Assembly: GCF_003628535.1 (NCBI RefSeq)
Contig: NZ_RBCI01000004.1
Span: 124,001-188,000 of the forward strand
Reading direction: 5' to 3'
Length of the DNA stretch: 64,000 bases
Origin: Flavisolibacter nicotianae
GTDB lineage: Bacteria; Bacteroidota; Bacteroidia; Chitinophagales; Chitinophagaceae
The notes below the pieces were generated by a model, which searched no databases, was not told the DNA's origin, and worked only from the letters and a program-made list of their open reading frames with translations. Positions 53,766 to 61,570 of the stretch are shown piece after piece. Position numbers and translations under genes: made by a program. The first letter of the stretch is position 1. Each line of letters starts with the position of its first letter.

Positions 53766-53825
53766 GATATTGGGATATTAGATATTGGGATATTAGATAT
53801 TAGGATATTAGATATTAGGATATTG
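53766..53825. repeat. Tandem repeat, four copies of a 15-mer (GATATTRGGATATTA)
   Basis: Positions 53766-53825 are four exact-length copies of GATATTRGGATATTA (the last ends in G), directly after the acyltransferase stop. Related words occur at 507-520 (minus strand), 35060-35073 and near 17663-17699, all between genes. Non-coding; a dispersed AT-rich iteron family is the likely nature. Confidence 0.75.
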
Positions 53826-54016
53826 GATGATGAATAGACAGTGCATAGATTGGTGTGGAAGCAAAGGATATGTCCAAGGGAAAGGAAGCCGTGAAAAGAA
53901 TCCTGTTTGCCTTCAAGACAATGATTTTATTGCAACGCAAAATTGCCGGTTTGAACCAAACGATTTTGGTTTTGACGTTTCATCCTAGTCAACTCACGAA
54001 TCCCGGCAATCTTAGT

Positions 54017-54304
54017 TCAGACACCTTCCACCAAAATCATTTTCGTTGCCGCATTGCGCTGGCGGATTTCCTTTGCCGGTGTATACTCAGGCGAAGACCA
54101 CCATTCTCTCGCCAATTCTTTCGTCGGGAATTCCAGCACCACGATCCGTCCCGGCTCCCACGCACCCTCAAGCGTTTCCGTTTGTCCGCCGCGAACGATA
54201 AACTTTCCACTGTATTTGACCAGCGAAGGCCCGGTCAGTTTCTTGTACGCTTCGTATTCTCCCGGGTTGTGAATTTCCACTTCAACAATGATGTAGGCAG
54301 CCAT
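54017..54304 (-). CDS. DUF1330 domain protein
   Basis: A 95-residue protein of the DUF1330 family (ferredoxin-like dimeric alpha/beta fold). Recognisable segments: YIIVEVEIHNPGEYEAYKKLTGPSLVKYSGKFIVRGGQTETLEG, then PGRIVVLEFPTKELAREWWSSPEYTPAKEIRQRNAATKMILVEGV; the WY/WWxSPEY motif is diagnostic. No function established. It is the second gene after the acyl-CoA thioesterase: its start codon lies one base after that gene's stop (54306), so the two are an operon. Confidence 0.93.
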   Translation of the reverse strand: MAAYIIVEVEIHNPGEYEAYKKLTGPSLVKYSGKFIVRGGQTETLEGAWEPGRIVVLEFPTKELAREWWSSPEYTPAKEIRQRNAATKMILVEGV

Positions 54305-54305
54305 T

Positions 54306-54824
54306 TTATTTTTCTTTGATAAACAATGCTTTTAATTCAAGTGCTTCATCCGGATTCATCTTTCCGCCGAGAATCAACCGTAGCTGGCGGCGGCGGATGG
54401 CTCCTTCAAATAACCGCACTTCTTCTTCGGTTTCCGGAACCAGTCCCGGCACCTTGCGTGGATTGCGGTTGGGATCGAGGGCGACGAAGGTGTAGTACGC
54501 TTCGTTGCTTTTGTATTTGTATTGCTGTGTAAAATCTTCACCCCACACACGCAAATGCACTTCCATGGAGGTATTGAAAGCCCGGGACACTTTGGCTTCA
54601 ATGTGCACCGTGTTTCCCAGTTTGATTGGATTTTCAAACGAAATATTATCGACTGAAGCCGTCACCACCGGTGCGTTGCAATGGCGCTGCGCGGCGATGG
54701 CTGCGGCGATATCCATCCAGTACATCAAGCGACCACCCATCAGGTTCCCAAATACGTTGGTGTCGTTCGGCAATACAATCTCGGTCATCATGGTGTAACT
54801 GTCGGATGGCTTACGAGGATTCAT
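54306..54824 (-). CDS. Acyl-CoA thioesterase (hotdog fold, YciA-like)
   Basis: A cytoplasmic thioesterase that hydrolyses acyl-CoA. The hotdog fold shows the helix-strand core MTEIVLPNDTNVFGNLMGGRLMYWMDIAAAIAAQRHC (N/D at the hydrolytic site), VVTASVDNISFENPIKLGNTVHIEAKVSRAFNTSMEVHLRVWGED, and YYTFVALDPNRNPRKVPGLVPETEEE. I start at 54824 (MNPRKPSDSYTM), giving 172 aa; the upstream codons are not family-like. A TAGCTTTG promoter element lies at 54842-54849. It is divergent from proline dehydrogenase and leads an operon with the DUF1330 gene. Confidence 0.9.
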   Translation of the reverse strand: MNPRKPSDSYTMMTEIVLPNDTNVFGNLMGGRLMYWMDIAAAIAAQRHCNAPVVTASVDNISFENPIKLGNTVHIEAKVSRAFNTSMEVHLRVWGEDFTQQYKYKSNEAYYTFVALDPNRNPRKVPGLVPETEEEVRLFEGAIRRRQLRLILGGKMNPDEALELKALFIKEK

Positions 54825-54840
54825 AACAGCAAAAATTTGC

Positions 54841-54960
54841 GCAAAGCTAAGCGAAGAAGAAGGAAAGTGGGCATTTCGACTAGAGATGAATGGTCCATGG
54901 TGGCGATTCAAAGAGGTGACTTTCGCTCTTTTCTGCTTCCAACTCTTCACTTAGCTTTGC
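54841..54960. promoter_or_regulatory. Divergent promoter pair formed by an inverted repeat
   Basis: GCAAAGCTAAGCGAAG (54841-54856) and CTTCACTTAGCTTTGC (54945-54960) are inverted copies with one mismatch. Each contains the -7 octamer TAGCTTTG, on the minus strand (plus 54842-54849) for the thioesterase gene and on the plus strand (54952-54959) for the proline dehydrogenase gene. Around 20 bases upstream of each there is TTTC rather than TTTG. Confidence 0.6.
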
Positions 54961-54966
54961 CACTCG

Positions 54967-56196
54967 ATGAACAAGACCATATCTTTCGAAAACACTGCGA
55001 TTGCCTTTGCTCCCAAATCCGACAGCGAATTAAAACATGCCCATTTTCTTTTTTCCCTGATGGGTAAACCCTGGCTGGTAAAAGCCGGTGCAAAACTGGC
55101 CCCGTGGTCGCTCAATGCCGGACTGCCCGTAAAAGGCCTGATTCGCCAAACGATCTTCCGCCAGTTTGTTGGCGGTGAATCGCTGGAAGAAACCATTCCC
55201 GTTGCAAACAACCTGGGCAAATATGGCGTGCAGGTGATCCTGGACTACGGTGTAGAAGGCAAGGAAGGAGAGGAGGCCTACGACCACGCACGGGACGAAT
55301 TTATCCGTGTCATTCAATTTGCGGCAACGCAGCCCAATATTCCGTTTATGAGTGTGAAGGTGACAGGCTTCGCCCGTTTTGGTTTATTGGAGAAGCTGGA
55401 TGCACTGATGCACGAAGCGCCGGAAGACACCCTGATCAAAAAATACAACCGTGCACTGATGAAACTTTCGGCACCGGAAGTCAATGAATGGAACCGCGTG
55501 CAGGAACGTTTCCGGAAAATCGGTGAAGCTTCTGCAACAGCGGGAATCGGTTTTTTGGTGGATGCGGAAGAGACCTGGATACAGGATCCGGTAGATGCGC
55601 TGACGATGCTGATGATGGATGAATTCAACAAAGAAAAACTCGTTATTTACAATACCGCGCAACTCTATCGCCACGACAGGCTCACATTTTTAAAGCAGTG
55701 CTATGAAGCCGCACTGGAACGGAGTTTTCTGCTTGGGATCAAACTGGTACGGGGTGCCTACATGGAAAAAGAAAGAGCGAGGGCAGCGGAAAAAGGCTAT
55801 CCTTCGCCAATTCAACCGACGAAGGAAGCGACCGACAAAGACTTCAACGAAGCAGTCCGTTTTTGCATCGATCACCTGGAAAACATAGGTGTGATCGTGG
55901 CCTCGCACAACGAACGAAGCAACCTGCTGGCCACGCAGCTATTGGATGAGCGGGGCTACCCGCACAACCATCCGCATGTGCATTTCAGCCAGTTATATGG
56001 TATGAGCGACAACATCACCTTTAACCTGGCTGCATCCGGTTGCAGCGTTAGCAAATACCTTCCCTTCGGGCCGATCCGCGACGTAGTGCCTTACCTGATG
56101 CGCCGTGCACAGGAAAACACATCCGTCGGCGGACAAACCGGTCGTGAGCTGGTGCTGATAAAAAAAGAACTGAAACGCCGGAAAATGGAAAGATGA
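54967..56196 (+). CDS. Proline dehydrogenase
   Basis: A flavin-dependent, membrane-peripheral enzyme oxidising proline to pyrroline-5-carboxylate, monofunctional (409 aa). PRODH barrel motifs: IQFAATQPNIPFMSVKVTGFARF, IGFLVDAEETWIQDP, NTAQLYRHDRL, GIKLVRGAYMEKERARA (Arg and Tyr in the substrate pocket), IGVIVASHNERS, QLYGMSDNITFNL, and the C-terminal KYLPFGPIRDVVPYLMRRAQENTS with the two Arg that bind the carboxylate. The start at 54967 lies eight bases after its -7 element, so its transcript could be almost leaderless. tRNA-Val follows. Confidence 0.95.
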   Translation: MNKTISFENTAIAFAPKSDSELKHAHFLFSLMGKPWLVKAGAKLAPWSLNAGLPVKGLIRQTIFRQFVGGESLEETIPVANNLGKYGVQVILDYGVEGKEGEEAYDHARDEFIRVIQFAATQPNIPFMSVKVTGFARFGLLEKLDALMHEAPEDTLIKKYNRALMKLSAPEVNEWNRVQERFRKIGEASATAGIGFLVDAEETWIQDPVDALTMLMMDEFNKEKLVIYNTAQLYRHDRLTFLKQCYEAALERSFLLGIKLVRGAYMEKERARAAEKGYPSPIQPTKEATDKDFNEAVRFCIDHLENIGVIVASHNERSNLLATQLLDERGYPHNHPHVHFSQLYGMSDNITFNLAASGCSVSKYLPFGPIRDVVPYLMRRAQENTSVGGQTGRELVLIKKELKRRKMER

Positions 56197-56263
56197 AATC
56201 ATAAAATGTAAAACCGGATTCCCTATCTTGCAGCCCGGTTCTTCATCAATGAAATGCATTTGG

Positions 56264-56338
56264 GGGCTGTTAGCTCAGTTGGTTCAGAGCGCTACTTTGA
56301 CAGAGTAGAGGTCACTGGTTCGAGCCCAGTACAGCCCA
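56264..56338 (+). tRNA. tRNA-Val (anticodon GAC)
   Basis: A full cloverleaf: acceptor GGGCTGT/ACAGCCC, D-arm GCTC..GAGC, anticodon stem CTACT/AGTAG around the loop TTGACAG with anticodon GAC, and T-arm ACTGG-TTCGAGC-CCAGT. The discriminator base A is followed by CGA, so CCA is not encoded and must be added. A terminator follows. Confidence 0.96.
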
Positions 56339-56352
56339 CGACAAACCCAGGA

Positions 56353-56380
56353 GGCCGCCTTTTCAGGCGGTCTTTTTTTT
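56353..56380 (+). terminator. Terminator after tRNA-Val
   Basis: An 8-bp stem with one G-T pair (GGCCGCCT / AGGCGGTC), 4-base loop, and eight Ts. Confidence 0.85.
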
Positions 56381-56617
56381 GCCTTGCCTGCGCCCTTTAC
56401 CGGTTCTTTTTTCAATCACTCGCTATAAACGTGCATTCGGCAGGCCCGCATCAACAATTCAAACAAAAAAAACAACGGTTGGTCCCAAATGTCCGACAGT
56501 TGGTAAATCACCTCATTGCTTTTTCGTTTGCCGAAACGAAATTTTGTGGCCCAATCCAGTCCCGCCGTTTCCGTGCTTCCCCGGCCCTTTTATTTTCACC
56601 CAATAAATTCATTGCTT

Positions 56618-57550
56618 ATGCGAGAAAAGAAAATCATTTTGGTAACTGGTGCAACCGGTGCACAGGGTGGTGCCGTTGCCAGATCCCTTTTGCAACAAGG
56701 GCATTTCGATGTACGCATCTTTACACGTAATGCCGATTCGCCGGCCGCATCCAAACTGAAACGCCTCGGTGCGAAGGTGGCAGAAGGTGATATGCACGAT
56801 AAGCACAGTTTAGAGGCAGCAATGAGAGATTGTTACGGCGTTTTTGGCGTCACCGATTACTGGGAACACGGCTACCGGGAGTACACGCTGGGAATGAATC
56901 TCGTGGTAGCCGCGGCTGTCTGTGGCATCCGGCACCTCGTCCTGCACACGCAACCGGACTACAGGGCACTGAGCGGAGGCGAACTGGATGTACCGCAATG
57001 CGATATCAAGGCGGCTTTCCGTTCGTTCAGCGAGGACCTTCGCTTGCCTGCCACCTACCTGCAGGTTCCCTTTTATTACGAGAATTTTCTCAAACGCTTC
57101 CCGCTGCGACAAGACCAGTTTGGCACCTACCAATTCAGTTTTCCGCAAGGCCACACGAGGATGGCAATGGTCAGCGTTGAAGACCTGGGGCCTGTGGTAG
57201 CCACCGTTTTTACACAGCCCGGCCGCTTCCTCGGCCGAACCGTTACTGCCGTAGGAGCCGACAAAACATGCAACCACTATGCAACGGCAATGCAGCGGGT
57301 GTTGGAGCTTCCGGTTCATTACAATTACGTACCATGGGAGCTTTACCGAAGCCTGGAAATGGGTGGCTCCGACGAGTGGGCCAACCTGTTTGAAGCACAG
57401 CGCCGGTTTGTTCCGGACCGCGAAGAAGATCTGAACGAATCGTACCGGATTCACCCCGGTATGCAGCCTTTCGAGAAGTGGCTGCGGAAGTACCGGGATC
57501 AATTCATCGATGCGATGGAAGAGCAGCTGGTCGATACGGGGATTTATTAA
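56618..57550 (+). CDS. NmrA-like NAD(P)-binding protein (HSCARG type)
   Basis: An atypical short-chain dehydrogenase-like protein of 310 aa. The Rossmann motif is ILVTGATGAQGGAVARSLLQQG (GxxGxxG); RIFTRNADSPAASKLKRLGAKVAEGDMHDKHSLEAAMRDCYGVFGVTDYWEHG follows, as in NmrA/HSCARG proteins, which sense NADP(H) balance rather than act as enzymes. VEDLGPVVATVFTQPGRFLGRTVTAVG is another family block. The catalytic Tyr-x3-Lys of true dehydrogenases is missing. The start at 56618 is chosen for the Rossmann motif; the longer frame adds 34 non-family residues. A good terminator follows. Confidence 0.9.
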   Translation: MREKKIILVTGATGAQGGAVARSLLQQGHFDVRIFTRNADSPAASKLKRLGAKVAEGDMHDKHSLEAAMRDCYGVFGVTDYWEHGYREYTLGMNLVVAAAVCGIRHLVLHTQPDYRALSGGELDVPQCDIKAAFRSFSEDLRLPATYLQVPFYYENFLKRFPLRQDQFGTYQFSFPQGHTRMAMVSVEDLGPVVATVFTQPGRFLGRTVTAVGADKTCNHYATAMQRVLELPVHYNYVPWELYRSLEMGGSDEWANLFEAQRRFVPDREEDLNESYRIHPGMQPFEKWLRKYRDQFIDAMEEQLVDTGIY

Positions 57551-57573
57551 AACGGCCAAAAACCTGTCTTTCG

Positions 57574-57606
57574 TGCCGGAGCCATTGCCTCCGGCATTTC
57601 TATTTT
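57574..57606 (+). terminator. Terminator after the NmrA-like gene
   Basis: An 8-bp stem (TGCCGGAG / CTCCGGCA), 7-base loop, followed by TTTCTATTTT. It is 23 bases after the stop. Confidence 0.75.
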
Positions 57607-57712
57607 GCATTTCATCCCGCCAATGCCGCAATTCATCAATCTTGGCTTTTTCAACGGTAACTTTCGTAGTCAATTTTGTGTCAAAGAAGACAGACCAGCT
57701 AAACGCGACGCC

Positions 57713-58396
57713 ATGAACCGCTACAACCTTTTCCACAAAATCCACAAAGGCCTGAGGGCCCTTCTGTACGATACCAGCATGCTCTTGCAGCGAACCGATT
57801 TTACCCTTGCCGAAGAAGCGGAGGAGGCCATCTGTCGTGTACAGTTTGCCGTCTCTCTTTTCGATCAGTTTCAACAGTCGGAAGATAATTTTGTTCTTCC
57901 TGTCATGATGGATTACGAACCCGGGCTGGCCGACTCGTTTGAGCACGACCATGAAGAAAGCTACGGAATGGGCGAAAAGCTGCAGCGCCTGGCAGGTGAC
58001 TTTCAAGCCGCAACCCTGCCTTTTGAAAAAATTGCCATCAGCGGAACCCTTCTTGCCCTGTTTGAAGAGTTTACGCTTTTCAGCATTCTTCACATGACAA
58101 GGGAAGAGCAAATCGTCAACAAAGTTCTTTGGCGTTATTATACCGATGCGGAGCTGCAAAAAATTTCCTGGAAGATCATCAACGCCGCTGAGTCGCCCTT
58201 TATCATGCCTTACAACAAGTGGATGTTTCGTGGATTGAACAACAACGAAATTATTCGCTGGCTGAAAGAAGTGAAAGAAACGGCCAGAGAACGGGAATTC
58301 GAATCGCTGCTGAAAACCGCGGAAGCCGAACTGCATCCCCAACGTTGGAGCCTGTTGCAGGATGTCCTGCTCACCGGCCGGCTCCTGGCCAACTAA
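57713..58396 (+). CDS. Hemerythrin-like domain protein
   Basis: A 227-residue, all-helical cytoplasmic protein. The spacing of His and acidic residues suggests a hemerythrin-like diiron or metal-binding bundle: RYNLFHKIHKGLRALLYDTSM, VLPVMMDYEPGLADSFEHDHEESYGMGEKL, and LFEEFTLFSILHMTREEQIVNKVLWRYYTD (His-Glu-Glu). Such domains sense or bind O2, NO or iron. The last third is a different helical part (ISWKIINAAESPFIMPYNKWMFRGLNNNEIIRWLKEV). The start at 57713 (MNRYNLFHKI) is chosen because the preceding 36 codons are not family-like. No partner gene is next to it. Confidence 0.8.
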   Translation: MNRYNLFHKIHKGLRALLYDTSMLLQRTDFTLAEEAEEAICRVQFAVSLFDQFQQSEDNFVLPVMMDYEPGLADSFEHDHEESYGMGEKLQRLAGDFQAATLPFEKIAISGTLLALFEEFTLFSILHMTREEQIVNKVLWRYYTDAELQKISWKIINAAESPFIMPYNKWMFRGLNNNEIIRWLKEVKETAREREFESLLKTAEAELHPQRWSLLQDVLLTGRLLAN

Positions 58397-58577
58397 AACC
58401 CGATAATACGACGGTTCATTACCAGCGGCTGGCCTGCACCACCTGTTTTCCACATCTTCAAATATTTCTTTTCCGCTATACAATTCATACGGGGTTTTCA
58501 ACAATTCATCCCGCTCTTGCACAAAACAGCAAAGCTCCCTTCGCCTAAATGTGAAAAAGGGTTTAATTTGAAATAGA

Positions 58578-59633
58578 ATGAAGTTGCGGCTCCCTCAATA
58601 CAGCGGTAAAGACCACCTGGTTCTGGCAATCATTTTCCTGCCGCTAACCATGGGATTGAACGCCATTATATTCGGCGGACGTTATTTTACCCGCTGGGAT
58701 ATTTTTCTTCCAACGACCTTGCTGACCTCCCTCGTCTTTTCCGTGAACTACATCATCTGCTCAGCATTTTCCATCTGGCTGAAAAACCGTATGCCGGCCG
58801 AAAGGCAAACGAACCGGCGCCTACTTTACATGATCGCCCTTTTTGTTGCACTGAGCGGCGTTTTCCTGTTAACGGTTTTTCATGGCTACGAATTTTTCCC
58901 CTCATTCAGTTATACGTTCAACGAAAAGAGGTTTACTTGGGCCTACATGGGTATCGCCATCATCGACATTTTTATGGTCATCCTCATGGAAGGTATTTCC
59001 AACTATAATCACTGGCGGGAAAATTTGAAGGAAACTGAAAAGCTGAAAAAAACATTCAAGCAAAGCCAGTTGCTTGGCCTGAAAAGCCAGGTCAACCCGC
59101 ATTTTCTCTTCAACAGCCTGAATACGCTTTCGTCTCTTATCACTGAAGACGAAAAAGAAGCGGAGACCTTTCTCAACGAAATGACCAAAGTGTACCGCTA
59201 CCTGCTGCGAGGCGACGATGAGCAGTTGGTACCGCTGCAAACCGAATTGAAATTCATTGAAGCCTACAATCACCTCCTGGACCGTCGTTTCGGGCAGAGC
59301 CTGCAGGTGCAGTTGCACATCCGTGAAGAAGACAAAACGAAGTTGATCCCGCCGCTTAGCCTGCAGGTGCTGATTGAAAATGCGTTTACCCAGAATAGCA
59401 TGAGCAAAACCGATCCGCTGGTGATCCGCATTTCGACCAATGGCGATGATTTGGTGGTGCAAAACAGCCGGAAGCCCAAATCGATCAGCAATGCTATCGA
59501 TTTTGAAGCCGGCCTGGATAACCTGGTAACCAAGTACCGTTTACTGACGGCAGCGGAGGTGGTGATACGTGACGAAGAGTCGGAGCGAAGCATTTACCTT
59601 CCCCTCATTGAAAAAAAAGGAGTGGTGGCATGA
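58578..59633 (+). CDS. LytS-type sensor histidine kinase (first of two)
   Basis: A 351-residue membrane kinase of the His_kinase (LytS/YehU) type. About four transmembrane helices fill residues 15-140, followed by a helical linker. The phospho-acceptor motif is KSQVNPHFLFNSLNTLSSLI. The ATPase part has LQVLIENAFTQNSMSKTDPLVI (N box, Asn kept, but with TQN in place of the usual KHN) and a GLDNLVTKYRLL segment like the G box. The stop overlaps the start of the next kinase (ATGA). It probably senses an envelope cue and phosphorylates the downstream LytTR regulator, alone or with its neighbour. Confidence 0.92.
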   Translation: MKLRLPQYSGKDHLVLAIIFLPLTMGLNAIIFGGRYFTRWDIFLPTTLLTSLVFSVNYIICSAFSIWLKNRMPAERQTNRRLLYMIALFVALSGVFLLTVFHGYEFFPSFSYTFNEKRFTWAYMGIAIIDIFMVILMEGISNYNHWRENLKETEKLKKTFKQSQLLGLKSQVNPHFLFNSLNTLSSLITEDEKEAETFLNEMTKVYRYLLRGDDEQLVPLQTELKFIEAYNHLLDRRFGQSLQVQLHIREEDKTKLIPPLSLQVLIENAFTQNSMSKTDPLVIRISTNGDDLVVQNSRKPKSISNAIDFEAGLDNLVTKYRLLTAAEVVIRDEESERSIYLPLIEKKGVVA

Positions 59634-60715
59634 ACCCGGTATTAAAACCAACCCGGCTCCAGGTGTTCAGCTTTATTGCTTCCATGCCGGTGATCGATGT
59701 GGTACTGAATTATGTGCTTTACGAAGAACGCCTTTTCCATGATGGCAAGATCTGGCTCTTTTCTTTTCCGCTCATTTACCTAGTGGGAATTGGCAGTTGG
59801 CGATTGCAGGTGGGAATTCAAAACTGGATCCACTATAAATTCGAAGGGTTGAAGCAAACTCGGAAGCGCATTGTGCTCCTGGCTGCCTTGATCATCCCGG
59901 TTATGTCGGCTTCCGTCATTGCCATACTGCTGGCCTATGATTATTTTTCAATCCTCGGCTACCGCCTGAAGCCCGACGACATACAGTATATCCTCCTGGT
60001 TGGTTTTGGGGTCAACCTCATTTTTGTTACATTATACGAGGTGGATTATGTGATCGAGCGGGTAAAGGAAACTGTGGTGGAAAAAGAAAGCCTGCAACAG
60101 CAGGCCTTGCAAAACGAGTTTGACATGTTGAAAAACCAGGTCAACCCGCATTTCCTTTTTAACTGCTTCAATACGCTTTCTTCACTGATCTCCGAAAACA
60201 AGGAAAGAGCCGAAACGTTTTTAAATGAATTGAGCAAGGTGTACCGCTACCTGCTCCGCAACAACGAGGACGGCATGAGCACCGTGGAGAACGAGATCAA
60301 ATTTATCCGATCCTACTACGACTTGCTGAAGACAAGACACGGCGATGCCCTGCAACTGACCGTCGACATCGACAAACGGTATTTCCCTTATCTTTTGCCT
60401 TCGTTAACCCTGCAACTGCTGATTGAAAACGTCGTCAAGCACAACCAACTGTCCAAAACCCACCCGCTCGTGATCGAGATCTTTACAACGGCGGGCAACC
60501 AACTGGTTGTGAACAACAACCTGCAGCGACGAACGCTAAAAGTGCCAAGCAACAGGGTAGGGCTCGAAAACATCAAAGCGAAATACGAAATACTTAAACA
60601 GAAAGGCTTCCAGGTGATGGAAGACGGGAAGAATTTCACCGTGGTATTGCCGCTGATCTGGAACAACCTGAACGAAAAGGGAACAAAAATCCTGAAGGAA
60701 TTTAAAACTGCCTGA
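59630..60715 (+). CDS. LytS-type sensor histidine kinase (second of two)
   Basis: A 361-residue paralogue of the preceding kinase. Transmembrane helices are at about residues 12-33, 42-60, 80-105 and 118-142. The phospho-acceptor is KNQVNPHFLFNCFNTLSSLI, and the ATPase part has LQLLIENVVKHNQLSKTHPLVIEI (complete N box), VVNNNLQRRTL and VGLENIKAKYEIL (G box). This copy looks more canonical than the first. It is translationally coupled on both sides: four bases of overlap with kinase one, and its stop lies one base ahead of the regulator start. The two kinases share most of their linker and catalytic sequence, which suggests gene duplication and possibly heterodimers. Confidence 0.93.
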   Translation: MNPVLKPTRLQVFSFIASMPVIDVVLNYVLYEERLFHDGKIWLFSFPLIYLVGIGSWRLQVGIQNWIHYKFEGLKQTRKRIVLLAALIIPVMSASVIAILLAYDYFSILGYRLKPDDIQYILLVGFGVNLIFVTLYEVDYVIERVKETVVEKESLQQQALQNEFDMLKNQVNPHFLFNCFNTLSSLISENKERAETFLNELSKVYRYLLRNNEDGMSTVENEIKFIRSYYDLLKTRHGDALQLTVDIDKRYFPYLLPSLTLQLLIENVVKHNQLSKTHPLVIEIFTTAGNQLVVNNNLQRRTLKVPSNRVGLENIKAKYEILKQKGFQVMEDGKNFTVVLPLIWNNLNEKGTKILKEFKTA

Positions 60716-60716
60716 T

Positions 60717-61484
60717 ATGAACATTTTGATCGTCGAAGACGAAGAATTAGCCCAAAAGAAACTGCAAAAAACACTGGCCGCGGTTGATTCGTCCGCACAG
60801 GTTGTCGGTATTACCGACAGCATCCAAAGCACGGTTGAATGGCTGCGCACCAACAGCAACGCTGATCTCATCCTGATGGACATTGAACTGGCCGACGGGC
60901 AAAGCTTTGAGGTCTTCAACCAGATCGACGTAAAAGCGCCGGTGATCTTTACCACGTCTTACGACGAGTATGCCCTGAAAGCATTCAAAGTAAACAGCGT
61001 TGATTACCTGCTCAAGCCCGTACAAACCGAAGACCTGCAGGCCGCTCTCACCAAGTACAAAAAACTGTCGGAAGGAACCCGGAAAAGCGACCTGAATTTC
61101 GAGTCGCTGGTGGCGCAGATCAAACAACAATTGCAACCGAAAGAATACCGCAAGCGCTTCCTGGTAAAGCACGCCCAAAAACTGGTATCGGTAGAGGTGG
61201 AGGAGATTGCCTATTTCTACAGTGATGGACGCCTGAATTTTTTCAAAACCTTCGACAACAAAAAATTCGTCGTTGACTATACCATGGACGAACTCGAGGA
61301 AATGCTGGACCCCGCCGCTTTCTTCCGCGTTTCCCGCTCGTTCTTTGTCTCCGTCAATGCCATTGAAAAAATCGACGATTATTTCGGTAACCGCCTGATC
61401 CTCCAGCTCAACCCGGCTGTTGACAAAGAAGCGCTGGTGAGCCGCGAAAAAGTGAGCGATTTTAAAAAATGGATGGGGAAATAA
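60717..61484 (+). CDS. LytTR-family response regulator
   Basis: A 255-residue regulator with an N-terminal receiver and C-terminal LytTR DNA-binding domain. Receiver: ILIVEDEELAQKKL (acidic pair), LILMDIELADGQSFEVF (phospho-acceptor Asp), VIFTTSYDEYALKAFKVNSVDYLLKP (Thr and Lys). LytTR domain from about residue 145: RKRFLVKHAQKLVSVEVEEIAYFYSDGRLNFFKTFDNKKFVVDYTMDELEEML, then FFRVSRSFFVSVNAIEKIDDYFGNRLILQL. LytTR proteins bind direct repeats in promoters. It forms an operon with the two preceding kinases and is followed by a long inverted repeat. Confidence 0.96.
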   Translation: MNILIVEDEELAQKKLQKTLAAVDSSAQVVGITDSIQSTVEWLRTNSNADLILMDIELADGQSFEVFNQIDVKAPVIFTTSYDEYALKAFKVNSVDYLLKPVQTEDLQAALTKYKKLSEGTRKSDLNFESLVAQIKQQLQPKEYRKRFLVKHAQKLVSVEVEEIAYFYSDGRLNFFKTFDNKKFVVDYTMDELEEMLDPAAFFRVSRSFFVSVNAIEKIDDYFGNRLILQLNPAVDKEALVSREKVSDFKKWMGK

Positions 61485-61487
61485 GAG

Positions 61488-61570
61488 AAATCAAAAGGCA
61501 AAATTCAAAAGTCGGGATAGTGATACAGCCGAGGGTATTCTTTCTACATTTGATTTTTGCCTTTTGATTT
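61488..61570. terminator. Large imperfect inverted repeat between convergent genes
   Basis: AAATCAAAAGGCAAAATTCA (61488 onward, to 61509) and its inverted copy ending TTTTGATTT at 61570 are 22-base arms with a single mismatch, 39 bases apart. The repeat lies between the LytTR gene and the convergent sensor gene and probably works as a bidirectional terminator. The AAGGCAAAA-type wording also looks like the dispersed repeats of this phylum. Confidence 0.5.

Noticed and set aside
53855-54319. A 154-codon plus-strand frame after the acyltransferase
   Set aside because: Its second half is antisense to the DUF1330 gene and the first half has no recognisable feature.
56810-58522. A 570-codon open frame on the minus strand
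   Set aside because: It is antisense to the NmrA-like and hemerythrin-like genes, which have clear motifs; its translation has no family-like features and reflects codon composition.
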